Assembly: GCA_041390105.1 (NCBI GenBank)
Contig: JAWKQO010000001.1
Location: 1,986,001-2,050,000 of the forward strand
From: Gemmatimonadota bacterium
GTDB taxonomy: Bacteria > Gemmatimonadota > Gemmatimonadetes > Longimicrobiales > Gaopeijiaceae
Direction: 5' to 3'
DNA: 64,000 nucleotides
Part shown: positions 8,750-16,978 of the stretch, in pieces
How the letters are laid out: each line of letters opens with the position of its first letter
How positions within the stretch are numbered: position 1 is the first letter of the stretch
Notes under the pieces: model-generated
The model's input: the letters and a program-made list of their open reading frames with translations, nothing else
Database searches by the model: none
What the model was told of the DNA's origin: nothing
Made by a program: the position numbers and the translations under genes

Positions 8750-10936
8750 GTGTACGCGCCCAAGAAGACCGTTCGCGGTCTGCTCAAACTCTGCTCGACC
8801 CTTCCTCTCTTCGTCCTCGGTTCCGTCCTTCCCCTCGATGCTCAGCTGCCCATGCGGTCGGACAGCGTCCGAGGCGACACGCTGGTCTACCTGCTGCGAG
8901 GCGTGGAGGTGACGGCCACTCGCACCGCCCGCGAGGTCTTCCTCACGCCTGCGTCCGTCAGCGTCGTCACCGCCATCGACTTGCGAGAGAAGAGCGCTGA
9001 GAGCGTCACCGATCTGTTCCGCACGCTGCCCGGCTTGGATGTGACGGGCGTCGGCGTCCAACAGCCCCGCCCCGTGATTCGGGGACTGCGCGGACAGCGC
9101 ATCCTCCTCCTCCAGGACGGCATCCGACTGAACAACGCGCGCCGGCAACAGGACTTCGGGGAGGTGCCCGCCCTCACGGACATCAACACCGTCGAACGCG
9201 TGGAGGTCGTGCGGGGTGCGGCGTCCGTGCTGTACGGCACCGACGCCATCGGTGGAGTCGTCAACGTGATCACCAAACGGCCCGAGGAAGCGGGAGTGCA
9301 TGGCCTGCTCGGGTATCGCTATGGCTCGGCGAACGAGCTGCACCGGACCACGGCCCGTGTCTCGGGCCGGGAAGGCGCACTCACCTTCGAAGCGGGGGGG
9401 TCGTGGCGCACTGCGGGCGCCTACGTCGCTCCGGCCGGCACCTTCGGCGACATCACGCTCGTGGGGGACCAGGCGGTCGCCAACACGGGCGTGGACGACC
9501 TGGGACTGGACGCGCGACTGTCCTACCAGCTCGCGCCGGGGCACGAGGTCTTCGTTCGCGGCGACCGCTACCGGGCCGACAATGCCGGGTTCGGCCTGGT
9601 CGAACCGGACGCCTACGCCCCAGGCACACCACGGATCGAGATCACGTATCCGGATCAGCGCTTCAACAAGATCAGCGCCGGCTACATGGGTCAGGGAGCG
9701 TGGGGCTTGGCAGACCGAGTGGAGGTGGTTGGGTATGGACAGAAGAACGAGCGGAGCCTGGCCTTCGACTTCTTCCAGGGATTCGGACCGCAAGCTCCTC
9801 CCGGTGCCGGCATCACGATCGATACGGACAACTTCACAAACCTCGTGACCTTCGGCGGGCGGCTCGAAGCCAAGAAGCTGGTCTCCAACGTCCTGCTCAC
9901 CTATGGAGTCGATGGCTTCCATGATCGCTCGGAGAACACCGACCACTCCGTGACGACCGTCTCGGGATTTGGGCCTCCCCAGGTGGAGGAGAGCTCGCTC
10001 TCCAACGTTCCCGACGCGACGTACCGCTCGCTGGGCGCCTTCGCCCAGGCCGAGTTCGAGCTGACCCACCTGACGCTCATCGGCGGCGTGCGCGCCCAGA
10101 GTCTCAACGCGTCTGCGCAAGCAGCACCCGCGCTCGGCCTCGGAGCGGTGGATCGCAGCGACCGGGCGGTGGTGGCATCGTTGAACGCCATCGTGCCCCT
10201 GGCCGACGAGTGGAGCCTGGTGGGGACCGTGGGCCGCGGCTTCCGCTCCCCGAATCTCATCGAGTGGTTCTTCGAAGGTCCGGTGCCGGAGGCCGGAGCC
10301 TATCAGGTCCGCAATCCCGACCTGCAGGCCGAGACCAGCGTGAGCGTGGACCTGGGCGTGCGCTATCAGGGACCGCGCGCTTCCGCCGAACTGTTCGCCT
10401 TTCGCAATCAGCTCAGCAACGGGATCCGTACGGAGGTACGGGGCGACACCATCCAAGGACTGGCAGCCTTCCAACCCACCAACATCGACAAGCTGACCTA
10501 CGAAGGGATCGAGGCCTCCGCACAGCTCGGACTGGGCGCCGGCTTCACCGCCGCCGGCACCTTCACCCATCTGGCCTCCAAGGACGTGCTGCGGCCGGAC
10601 AACCCCACGGGTGAGTCGTTCTCCAACCGGATCACCGGCACGCTGCGCTGGGACGAGCCGCAAGGTCGCTTCTTCGCTGCCTATGACGTCCGTCACAACG
10701 GCCAGCAAAAGGACGTGGATCTGGCCAGCAACCCGCTCGGCGACATCCTGCCGGCGTTCACGGTGCACGATGCCCGCGTCGGCGCCCGCCTGCGCGTGGG
10801 CCAGCGTTCCGAGGAACGCCTCACCCTGGGGGTGGCCAACCTCGGGAACGCGCTCTACGCCGAGTTCTCCAACGCCAGCTTCTTCCGGCCCGAGCCCGGC
10901 CGCAGCCTGACCGTGACGCTCGAGTCCGTGTTCTAG
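8750..10936 (+). CDS. TonB-dependent outer membrane receptor
   Basis: 728 residues, normal for a full receptor. A signal peptide ends around LPLDAQ. The plug domain runs from VEVTATRTAREVF through PVIRGLRGQRILLLQDGIRLNN to VERVEVVRGAASVLYGTDAIGGVVNVITKRP. A 22-strand-type barrel follows and ends with the usual terminal phenylalanine (TLESVF). It imports a chelate or nutrient using TonB energy; the ligand cannot be read from sequence. Start is GTG with AAGGA upstream. It follows a two-component system, which may regulate it. No cobalamin riboswitch is visible in the leader. Confidence 0.93.
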   Translation: MYAPKKTVRGLLKLCSTLPLFVLGSVLPLDAQLPMRSDSVRGDTLVYLLRGVEVTATRTAREVFLTPASVSVVTAIDLREKSAESVTDLFRTLPGLDVTGVGVQQPRPVIRGLRGQRILLLQDGIRLNNARRQQDFGEVPALTDINTVERVEVVRGAASVLYGTDAIGGVVNVITKRPEEAGVHGLLGYRYGSANELHRTTARVSGREGALTFEAGGSWRTAGAYVAPAGTFGDITLVGDQAVANTGVDDLGLDARLSYQLAPGHEVFVRGDRYRADNAGFGLVEPDAYAPGTPRIEITYPDQRFNKISAGYMGQGAWGLADRVEVVGYGQKNERSLAFDFFQGFGPQAPPGAGITIDTDNFTNLVTFGGRLEAKKLVSNVLLTYGVDGFHDRSENTDHSVTTVSGFGPPQVEESSLSNVPDATYRSLGAFAQAEFELTHLTLIGGVRAQSLNASAQAAPALGLGAVDRSDRAVVASLNAIVPLADEWSLVGTVGRGFRSPNLIEWFFEGPVPEAGAYQVRNPDLQAETSVSVDLGVRYQGPRASAELFAFRNQLSNGIRTEVRGDTIQGLAAFQPTNIDKLTYEGIEASAQLGLGAGFTAAGTFTHLASKDVLRPDNPTGESFSNRITGTLRWDEPQGRFFAAYDVRHNGQQKDVDLASNPLGDILPAFTVHDARVGARLRVGQRSEERLTLGVANLGNALYAEFSNASFFRPEPGRSLTVTLESVF

Positions 10937-10983
10937 GCGCCGGCACCCGCTCAGGGCACCCCGCGTTGGGAACGCCCCCGCTC

Positions 10984-11011
10984 CGGGCGGCGGCCGGGAG
11001 GCCGTCGCCCG
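10984..11011 (+). terminator. GC-rich hairpin after TonB receptor
   Basis: CGGGCGGCGGCC pairs with GGCCGTCGCCCG around a GGGA loop, with one mismatch, about 50 bp after the receptor stop. No T-tract follows. Probable transcript end or RNA-stabilising stem. Confidence 0.4.
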
Positions 11012-11150
11012 AGGACCCCCCGGCCACCAGCCCCTCCGGCGCGTACGCCGGCTCCGGAGGCGCCATGACCTCCTGGCGTGCCCTTTGGCGCGATATGGGC
11101 AAACACCCCGTCGCGGCTTCGCGATGCGGGCCCTTGTTCCAGGATGGTCT

Positions 11151-11468
11151 ATGTTCGCCCTGTCCACGCTGCTCGCAGCCCTCTGCTTCAGCGTAGCCGG
11201 CTATTTCATGAAGCAGTCGGCGGGACTGACCCAAACCGCGCCCACCATCGTGATGTTCGTTCTCGTGGCGATCGGAGCGGCCGCTCAGGCCGTCGCCATG
11301 CGCCACCACGAGATGACGGCCACCTACGTGGTGGTGCTGGGCGTGGAAGCCGTCACGGCCATGATGCTGGGTGGCTTGTTGCTGGGGGAGCGCCCCACCC
11401 TCGCGCATCTGGCCGGAACGGCACTGGTGCTGTCCGGCGTGATGGTCCTGCACGCCTCCAGCGTCTAG
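11151..11468 (+). CDS. Small multidrug resistance (SMR) family transporter
   Basis: 105 residues with four hydrophobic segments, the size of EmrE/QacE/SugE-type proteins, which work as dual-topology dimers in the inner membrane and exchange cationic compounds for protons. The typical F-M-K-Q-S-A-G-L-T region of the first helix loop and the ending L-L-L-G-E-R-P-T...G-T-A-L-V-L-S-G-V are present. The fully conserved first-helix glutamate of EmrE is not evident, so the substrate may not be a classic drug cation. I choose ATG 11151 because AGGATGG lies just upstream; in-frame ATGs at 11085 and 11124 would give longer N-termini. Confidence 0.75.
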   Translation: MFALSTLLAALCFSVAGYFMKQSAGLTQTAPTIVMFVLVAIGAAAQAVAMRHHEMTATYVVVLGVEAVTAMMLGGLLLGERPTLAHLAGTALVLSGVMVLHASSV

Positions 11469-11575
11469 AGAAGCAAGGACGCCAGGGGACGCCTGCACAC
11501 CGCTCCCGGCCGTGTGCCGTCGCCTCCGTCCGCCATTAGCTTCCGAGCTCCCGTTCCCACCGGAGCCGGCTTCCC

Positions 11576-12307
11576 ATGTCCACCACGACACCATCGACGC
11601 ATCTTCGCAGAACCGTCCTGATCACGGGCGCGGGCGGTGCGCTGGGCACGCATGTGAGCCACGCGTTCGAGGCGGCAGGGTGGCGGCTGGCACTGGCCGC
11701 CCACACCAGCCAGCAACGGGAGCGTTTGCAGGGCGAACATGCTGGCGCCGCCGTCGGAGTGGTGGATCTCGGTGACGAAGACGCTGCCCGCACGGCCATC
11801 GCCGAGCTGGTCGGCAACGCCGGTGGCGTCGACGGGTTGGTCAATCTCGTAGGTGGGTTCGCCATGAGCGACGCCCGCTCCAGCACTTTGGACCAACTCC
11901 GCCATATGCTGGCCGTCAATCTGGAAGCGCCGTACAACGCGATTCGGGCCACGCTTCCCCACCTGACTCCAGGCCGCAACGGCTTCATCATCGGCATCGG
12001 CGCCGCCCCCGGACTCGACGGTGCCGCCGGGATGGGCCCCTACGCAGCGTCCAAGGGAGCACTGATCGCGTACCTGCGCTCGCTCCGCCTGGAGCTCGCG
12101 CGCGAGGGGATCCGGGTCTCCCTGGTCCACCCGTTGGGAGCGTTCGATACGCCTGGGAACCGCGCGGCCATGCCGGACGTGGATCCTGCACTCTGGATCG
12201 ACCCGGCCGACATGGCTGCGAGCATCCTGCACCTGGCCGAGCGCAGCGGGCGTGGCGCCATCGACGAACTGCGCGTGCTGACTCCGCCCCCGCCCCTGTC
12301 CACGTGA
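11576..12307 (+). CDS. Short-chain dehydrogenase/reductase lacking the catalytic serine
   Basis: 243 residues with a Rossmann fold: TGAGGALG nucleotide loop, N-L-V-G-G region, and the YAASK catalytic Tyr/Lys pair. The position 13 residues before the tyrosine, normally the catalytic serine, is alanine (I-G-A-A-P-G-L-D-G-A-A-G-M-G-P-Y). This suggests altered or weak oxidoreductase activity, or a binding role. Resembles the 3-oxoacyl-reductase-like group; substrate unknown. It stands alone between the SMR gene and the convergent beta-lactamase-fold pair. Confidence 0.85.
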   Translation: MSTTTPSTHLRRTVLITGAGGALGTHVSHAFEAAGWRLALAAHTSQQRERLQGEHAGAAVGVVDLGDEDAARTAIAELVGNAGGVDGLVNLVGGFAMSDARSSTLDQLRHMLAVNLEAPYNAIRATLPHLTPGRNGFIIGIGAAPGLDGAAGMGPYAASKGALIAYLRSLRLELAREGIRVSLVHPLGAFDTPGNRAAMPDVDPALWIDPADMAASILHLAERSGRGAIDELRVLTPPPPLST

Positions 12308-12347
12308 AGCGCGGCCGCGGGGGCTCCGTTCGCAAGGACACCCGCGA

Positions 12348-12370
12348 CGACCGGCCCGCCTCCCCGGTCG
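12348..12370. terminator. Stem-loop between convergent SDR and MBL-fold genes
   Basis: CGACCGG, a 9-nt loop and CCGGTCG form a perfect 7-bp stem in the 69-bp gap between two stop codons, so it could end both transcripts. No T-tract. Confidence 0.4.
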
Positions 12371-12376
12371 CTTGAG

Positions 12377-13162
12377 TCAGATCGGAGCGCCGCGCGCGCG
12401 GTCGCGTTCGACGATCCGTCGCACACCCCGCTCCAGGCGCCACAGATACTCCGGCAGGTCCTGTCCCGCGATGGGGTGTCCGTGGATCGGCGCCACCCAC
12501 TCGATGGGATTCTTCTCGAAGAGGTGACGAAGCGTCGACATGAGCTTGCCAGGGTCGACGAAACGCAACCAGGAGACGGCGTCCGTGTGGAAGCGCTCGA
12601 TGGCCTCTTCGGAGATGCCCTCCGCGAAGTCCCGGGAGGTGCGCGTGCGGTGCTCGGGGCGGTGGTAGGAGCCGAAACCGTCGGCCACGAACAGGACCCG
12701 CGAGAGCTCGTCGTAGATCCAGCTCGTATGGGAGCGATCCGCCAACGGCGGGTCGAGAAAGCGGATGGGCCGCCCCAGCACCGCTTCGCGCCCGCCGATG
12801 TGCACACGCGTCGCGTAGGGGAGCCCCTGGATCCCGGGGTCTCCGCACGACGCCACGATCTCGAAGTCGCCCCAGCGCTGCCGCAGGGCACCGATGTTGC
12901 CCGAGTGCGGGTAGTCCGAATGGGAAAGGATCAGCGCGCGCACTCCATCGCCACCGGTGACCTCCTGGATCGCCTCCAGGATGGTGTGGCGATGGTGGAA
13001 CGAGCCCGAGTCGATCACGATCCACCCAACCGCCGACCGCAACAGATAGACGGCGACGTGTTCGTGCCGCTCGGGTGCCAGGGCGAACGATTCCGCCACC
13101 CAGAAGACCTCCTGGGTGAGCGCCACCACGCGGGCGCTGTCCGTGGAGAACCCCTCCGTCAC
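12377..13162 (-). CDS. Metallo-beta-lactamase-fold protein, divergent metal motif (copy B)
   Basis: 261 residues of MBL-fold hydrolase type. The first metal motif reads H81-S-D83-Y-P-H86 (in LSHSDYPHSGN); the usual form is HxHxDH, or HxExDH in flavodiiron proteins. Thus the third residue is acidic, and the Asp before the second His is proline. Later candidate ligands are Asp in FVADGFG and His in PIHGHP. The GTG start overlaps the stop of the upstream paralogue by 4 bp (GTGA); longer in-frame extensions are low-complexity. Possibly a flavodiiron-like oxygen/NO sensor or hydrolase without the flavodoxin part; function unknown. Confidence 0.8.
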   Translation of the reverse strand: MTEGFSTDSARVVALTQEVFWVAESFALAPERHEHVAVYLLRSAVGWIVIDSGSFHHRHTILEAIQEVTGGDGVRALILSHSDYPHSGNIGALRQRWGDFEIVASCGDPGIQGLPYATRVHIGGREAVLGRPIRFLDPPLADRSHTSWIYDELSRVLFVADGFGSYHRPEHRTRTSRDFAEGISEEAIERFHTDAVSWLRFVDPGKLMSTLRHLFEKNPIEWVAPIHGHPIAGQDLPEYLWRLERGVRRIVERDRARGAPI

Positions 13163-13944
13163 AACACCCCCACCCGGCCCGTGGCGAGGATGTGGCGGGG
13201 CACGCCCTGCATGAGATCCAGGTAGCGATCCACGTCGGTGCGCATCACCGGTCCATGGGCCGGGGCGATCATGCGTGGGCGATAGTGGTCTCGAATGTGG
13301 CGCATCTCGGCTTCGACCCGCTCCGCGTCGACGTACTGCAGCCAGAAGAGCACGCGCGCGTGGAATTCGTAGAAGCGGTCTTCGTCGACGACGTCCAGCT
13401 CGTCCATGAAGCTCAGCCCCTCTCCGTCGAGGAGGGGCAGCCCCATCCAGTCCACGGTGAACAGGGTGCCCGTGACGTCCTCCGACATCCACAAGGAGAT
13501 GGCCGCGTCCAGGAACGAAGCCTCGTGGAACCGCACCACGAAGCCCCCCAGATCGATGGCGTCGCCCTCGCCCACCTGCCAGGCATGATCGAGGTGATAG
13601 AGCGCGTGTCCCTCTCCGTAGCGCGGGGCCACCAGGCGGGCATCCGGGTATCGACGCAGGATGGCGAAGGTGTTGGCCGCATGTGGGACGTCTGGATGCG
13701 AGACCACCAGATAGTCGAGCGTGCGACCCTCCAGCACCCGCTCCAGCTCCGCGATCACGTGCTCGGCCGCCGCAGGCGAGAGCGTGTCGAACAGCAAGGT
13801 GCGCTCTCCGGCCAACAGGAAGGCGTTCTGCGGGACGAACACCTCGCGCTCGGGGGTCACCCACGCAGCCTGGCGGCTCGAGGCGGTGCGAACGATCCCT
13901 GGTCGGGAAGGGCCCAGCTCCTGGATCCAGTGCAGGCCCGGCAT
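13159..13944 (-). CDS. Metallo-beta-lactamase-fold protein, divergent metal motif (copy A)
   Basis: 261 residues and paralogous to the overlapping downstream gene. First motif H83-P-D85-V-P-H88 (VSHPDVPHAAN), the same H-x-D-x-P-H variant; Asp165 in FTVDWMG and the late A-P-A-H-G-P-V histidine are further candidate ligands. The ATG at 13944 gives the same length as the partner; a GTG at 13959 (VSRLIM) is an alternative. Translational coupling to the second copy suggests they act together, perhaps as a heterodimer. Shared departure from HxHxDH shows it is a family feature rather than a sequencing error. Confidence 0.8.
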   Translation of the reverse strand: MPGLHWIQELGPSRPGIVRTASSRQAAWVTPEREVFVPQNAFLLAGERTLLFDTLSPAAAEHVIAELERVLEGRTLDYLVVSHPDVPHAANTFAILRRYPDARLVAPRYGEGHALYHLDHAWQVGEGDAIDLGGFVVRFHEASFLDAAISLWMSEDVTGTLFTVDWMGLPLLDGEGLSFMDELDVVDEDRFYEFHARVLFWLQYVDAERVEAEMRHIRDHYRPRMIAPAHGPVMRTDVDRYLDLMQGVPRHILATGRVGVL

Positions 13945-14086
13945 GATCAATCGGCTCACGCGGCTACGATACCGGGAAGGGCACCGCCGGAGCCAGGGCC
14001 CCGGTCTTCCCGCATCCCTGCCCTGCCCACCGGAACCCACCCGGGGGAGGCGGGTCTGTAGCGGCGGGTCCACCTCTGGAGGCGCC

Positions 14087-14443
14087 ATGCGCAGAGCCAC
14101 GCTGCTGCTTCTCCTCCTCGCGCTGCCGTTGGGGTGCGCAACCCCGCGCTCCGACGTCTTCAGGGACGAGACGCGGGACATCCGCATCGACGTGCTCAAC
14201 CTCAACTTCTCGGACGCGACCCTCTGGGCGCTGCGCGGAGGCGAGCGGATTCGCCTGGGGATCGTCCGCGGGAAGCAGGAGGAGAGCTTCGAGCTCTCCT
14301 GGCCCGTATCTCTGCCCCTGCGCGTGGAAATGGACTTCCTCGCCGGACCGCGGTGCGTCACAGGGCAGCTGTCGGTCGATCCCGGCGACGTGATCTACCT
14401 GGAGCTGCACGAGGATCCCGCCCGCGAGTTCATCTGCCGCTGA
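14087..14443 (+). CDS. Small lipoprotein of unknown function
   Basis: 118 residues. A leucine-rich signal peptide ends in the lipobox L-P-L-G-C (Cys17), so it is lipidated and held in the envelope. The mature part is a short beta-rich domain (I-D-V-L-N-L-N-F-S-D-A-T-L-W-A...V-I-Y-L-E-L-H) ending in F-I-C-R, with cysteines that could form a disulfide. The pattern (an N-F-x-D-A-x-L-W-A stretch followed by a G-R-V-like turn) resembles lipoproteins that sit beside plug-type receptors. GGAGG precedes the ATG. The next gene is a plug-only receptor-like protein on the same strand, a possible partner. Confidence 0.7.
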   Translation: MRRATLLLLLLALPLGCATPRSDVFRDETRDIRIDVLNLNFSDATLWALRGGERIRLGIVRGKQEESFELSWPVSLPLRVEMDFLAGPRCVTGQLSVDPGDVIYLELHEDPAREFICR

Positions 14444-14554
14444 CCCCGCGCCCCACTGGCTGGGCCTGCGCCCTACCTCGGACGCCGCGACCCTCCTGAC
14501 CCACCGGGGTACCCGGCCAGAGGTTACAGACCGGGCACCCGAGCGTACGTTTCT

Positions 14555-14566
14555 GGGACCGGTCCC
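14555..14566. promoter_or_regulatory. 12-bp palindrome GGGACCGGTCCC upstream of plug protein
   Basis: A perfect 12-bp palindrome 21 bp upstream of the start codon, just after a -10-like TACGTT (14545-14550). Could be an operator; short palindromes also arise by chance in GC-rich DNA. Confidence 0.25.
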
Positions 14567-14587
14567 GCTCTGCCCGAGGAGGCCTCC

Positions 14588-16084
14588 GTGCTCCCATCCC
14601 GTTCCCTCGCAGTCCTGGTAGCGGCGCTCACCACGGCTTCGGCGGCGTTGGCGCTTTCCGCGACACCCGCCACCGGGCAGGCCTCGCTGGCCACACTCTC
14701 GGGGGTGGTGTTGGACGCCGAGGGGCGCACCGCCGTCGAGGGCGCGGAAGTCGTGGTCCTCGGCGCGAACCTGCGGGCGCTCACCAGTCCGCTCGGCGAG
14801 TTCCGCTTCGAGTCGCTTCGTCCCGGGTTCGTGGTTCTTCAGGTGAGTCACCCGGGGTACCGATCGCGCACCGATACGCTCGGGGTGGCGCCAGGAGAGC
14901 GGGTCGAGGTCCGCTTGACGGTGAGCGTCGCGGCCATCGAGCTGGAGCCGATCAACGTGGTGGCGCGCCGGAGCACGTTGGGTACGGGCATCACAGGCCG
15001 CTTTCCTGGTATGACTCGCACGGAGATCGAGAAGATCCTCCCTCGCGTCAGCAACCTGGCCGACCTGGTCCAGAACACGACCGTACCGGTGCGGGTGAAG
15101 TACTCGGCCATGCCGGGCGAGCGTCCCGCCTACTGCGTCGAGCACCCACGCGTGCGCACGGGACGCTTCGAGGGCAGTCAGTCAGGCACCTGTCTCACCA
15201 TGAATGTCTACGTCGACGGACGGTTGCAGGTCGATCCGCTCTACGCGCTCGCCGACATTCCACCGGACAACATCGAACGCTTCGAGGTCCTCTCGCCGCT
15301 CGACGCAACGACGCTGTACGGGGACGCCGGGCACTGGGGCGTCATCCTGGTGGAGACGCGCAGCGGCACGGGAGTCACGGAACGTCGCCTCCCGGTATAC
15401 GCCAGGGACGACGCTCCCTTCAGCTTCGCGATCACGATGATCGGGTCCTCACCCAACGACGTGTACGATGGGGAAGCGGTCGTCACCTACCAACAACTCA
15501 TCACCACCACGCGCTACACGGAGCGCACCTCGTGGCGGCCGGGACTTCGCGTGGCCGCTCGGGCCCGGCCCTTCGGGTGGTTTCCGGAGCTCGAGTTGTC
15601 CGGATTCCTGCTGTCCGGCTCCTCGGAAGCGTCATTCCTGGGCGCCGGCGTGGCCTTCGAACAGCACTCGTTCCGGACGGTCGGGCTGGAGCTGGCGGCG
15701 CGGCCTCGATTGACCCGGGGCCCCAGTTGGGACCTGAGCTTCCTGGCGGGCCCCGTGATCGCCTGGGAGCGTTTCGCGGTCGAACGTGCCGGCGTGTTCG
15801 CGGCGGCCCCCGGACTGGGCGAGCTCATCGCCGGCCACATGGACCGCACGTGGGCGACCATCGGGGCCGTGGTGGGAGCCGACTTCGAGTACGTCGTGCA
15901 TCCGCGGGCCAGCGTGTTGGTAGGCGGTCGCTGGCGCGGCTTGACCCTCGGGCAGCCAGGCGCCGACATCACCCAGGCGCAAGCGCAAAGCGGCGCGGAC
16001 GCATTTCAACTCCCCCAGGCCAAGAACCGCGCGGGTCGCCGCTCGCTGGAGGTGGGGCTTTCCGTGCGGACGGGCGGGTCCTAG
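14588..16084 (+). CDS. Plug-only receptor-like outer membrane protein (CarboxypepD_reg + plug + short barrel), copy 1
   Basis: 498 residues. Signal peptide ending near ATGQA; a carboxypeptidase-regulatory-like beta-sandwich (LSGVVLDAEGRTAVEGAEV); a TonB-receptor-plug-like region (ISGRF...LVQNTTVPVRV, YVDGRLQVDPLYALADIPPDNIERFEVLSP, DATTLYGDAGHWGVILVETR); then only about 220 residues of amphipathic beta-strands, far short of the 22-strand barrel. A pair of cysteines (YCVEHP...GTCLTM) in the plug may be disulfide-bonded. Start GTG is set by GAGGAGG. The same architecture recurs at 33995. It cannot form a standard receptor pore by itself; role unknown. Confidence 0.8.
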   Translation: MLPSRSLAVLVAALTTASAALALSATPATGQASLATLSGVVLDAEGRTAVEGAEVVVLGANLRALTSPLGEFRFESLRPGFVVLQVSHPGYRSRTDTLGVAPGERVEVRLTVSVAAIELEPINVVARRSTLGTGITGRFPGMTRTEIEKILPRVSNLADLVQNTTVPVRVKYSAMPGERPAYCVEHPRVRTGRFEGSQSGTCLTMNVYVDGRLQVDPLYALADIPPDNIERFEVLSPLDATTLYGDAGHWGVILVETRSGTGVTERRLPVYARDDAPFSFAITMIGSSPNDVYDGEAVVTYQQLITTTRYTERTSWRPGLRVAARARPFGWFPELELSGFLLSGSSEASFLGAGVAFEQHSFRTVGLELAARPRLTRGPSWDLSFLAGPVIAWERFAVERAGVFAAAPGLGELIAGHMDRTWATIGAVVGADFEYVVHPRASVLVGGRWRGLTLGQPGADITQAQAQSGADAFQLPQAKNRAGRRSLEVGLSVRTGGS

Positions 16085-16126
16085 GAATAGAGTCCGGAGC
16101 ACAGTGCCCGGTCCTGGCGCGGCCGG

Positions 16127-16186
16127 GCCCCATCCGACCCTGCCGTAGCGGCTCTCGCCCCATCCGACTCAGCCGTAGCGGCCCTC
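16127..16186. repeat. Tandem 30-bp duplication of the pstB2 3' end
   Basis: Two adjacent 30-bp units, 16127-16156 and 16157-16186, differ at 3 positions. The second contains the last codons of pstB2 (E-G-R-Y-G-stop on the minus strand); the first is a diverged extra copy beyond the stop in which the stop codon has become AGG. Each unit holds a small GCCG-TAG-CGGC hairpin. The duplication fills most of the gap between convergent genes. Confidence 0.85.
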
Positions 16187-16978
16187 GATGTAGTCGGCCG
16201 TGCGCCGATCGTCGGGAGCCAGGAACATCTCCTCCGTCTTCCCGTGCTCGATCACCTTCCCGAGCAGCATGAAGACGCATTCTTCGCTGGCCCGACGCGC
16301 CTGCGCCATGTTGTGGGTCACGATCAGGATCGTGTACTCCCCACGCAACGACCAGATCAACTCCTCCACCGCCGCGGTGCCCTTGGGGTCGAGCGCCGAG
16401 CAGGGTTCGTCCATCAGCAGCACCGCGGGCTTCACGGGCAGGAGGCGGGCGATGCACAGCTTCTGCTGCGCCTCCAGCGACAGGCTGGTGGCGCGGCGAT
16501 CGAGGCGGTCCTTGACCTCGTCCCACAGCAGGACTTCGGTCAGCGCGCTCTCCACGATGCGATCTTCTTCCGCGCGGGACAGCTTCTTGTCCTTCTCGTG
16601 GAGCCGGTACCCGAACAGGACGTTGTCGCGAATGGAGAGCGGCAGGGGGTTTGGGCGCTGGAAGACCATGCCCACCTGCTTGCGGACCTGGACCAGCTCG
16701 ACGTTCGGCGCCAGCACGTCGTGCCCGAGCACCTCGATGCCCCCCGTGGTTCGCACATACCCCAGTCGTTCGACGATGCGATTGCAGCTGCGCAGCAGCG
16801 TGGACTTGCCGCACCCCGACGGACCGATCATCGACGTGATGATGCCACGTTTCACGCCCAGGTTCACGTCGAACAGCGCCTGGAAATCGCCATACCACAG
16901 GTTCAGGTCCCGGGTCTCGATGGCGTAGGCGCTCTGGGGAGCCCCACCGGACGGGGCAGGTTGGTTCGGCTCAGCCAA
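16169..16978 (-). CDS. pstB: PstB2: phosphate ABC transporter ATPase with degenerate signature motif
   Basis: 269 residues, close to E. coli PstB throughout. Walker A GPSGCGKS (Lys58), Q-loop Gln107 in MVFQRPN, Walker B with catalytic Glu191 in LLMDEPCSALDP and switch His222 in IVTHNM are intact. The ABC signature, normally LSGGQQQR, reads LSLEAQQK (166-173), losing both glycines. The start is TTG at 16978, with a GGAGGGG ribosome-binding site inside the last codons of pstB1, overlapping that gene by 8 bp. It is the complement of PstB1, which has a good signature but lacks the Q-loop and switch residues. Last gene of the pst operon. Confidence 0.9.
   Translation of the reverse strand: MAEPNQPAPSGGAPQSAYAIETRDLNLWYGDFQALFDVNLGVKRGIITSMIGPSGCGKSTLLRSCNRIVERLGYVRTTGGIEVLGHDVLAPNVELVQVRKQVGMVFQRPNPLPLSIRDNVLFGYRLHEKDKKLSRAEEDRIVESALTEVLLWDEVKDRLDRRATSLSLEAQQKLCIARLLPVKPAVLLMDEPCSALDPKGTAAVEELIWSLRGEYTILIVTHNMAQARRASEECVFMLLGKVIEHGKTEEMFLAPDDRRTADYIEGRYG

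Noticed and set aside
8690..11167. 825-codon open frame antisense to the TonB receptor
   Set aside because: Shadow of a GC-rich gene; no recognisable domain and it spans the receptor promoter region.
13163..13864. Upstream extension of MBL-fold copy B to about 495 residues
   Set aside because: The extra residues are an out-of-frame reading of copy A, which is itself clearly coding.
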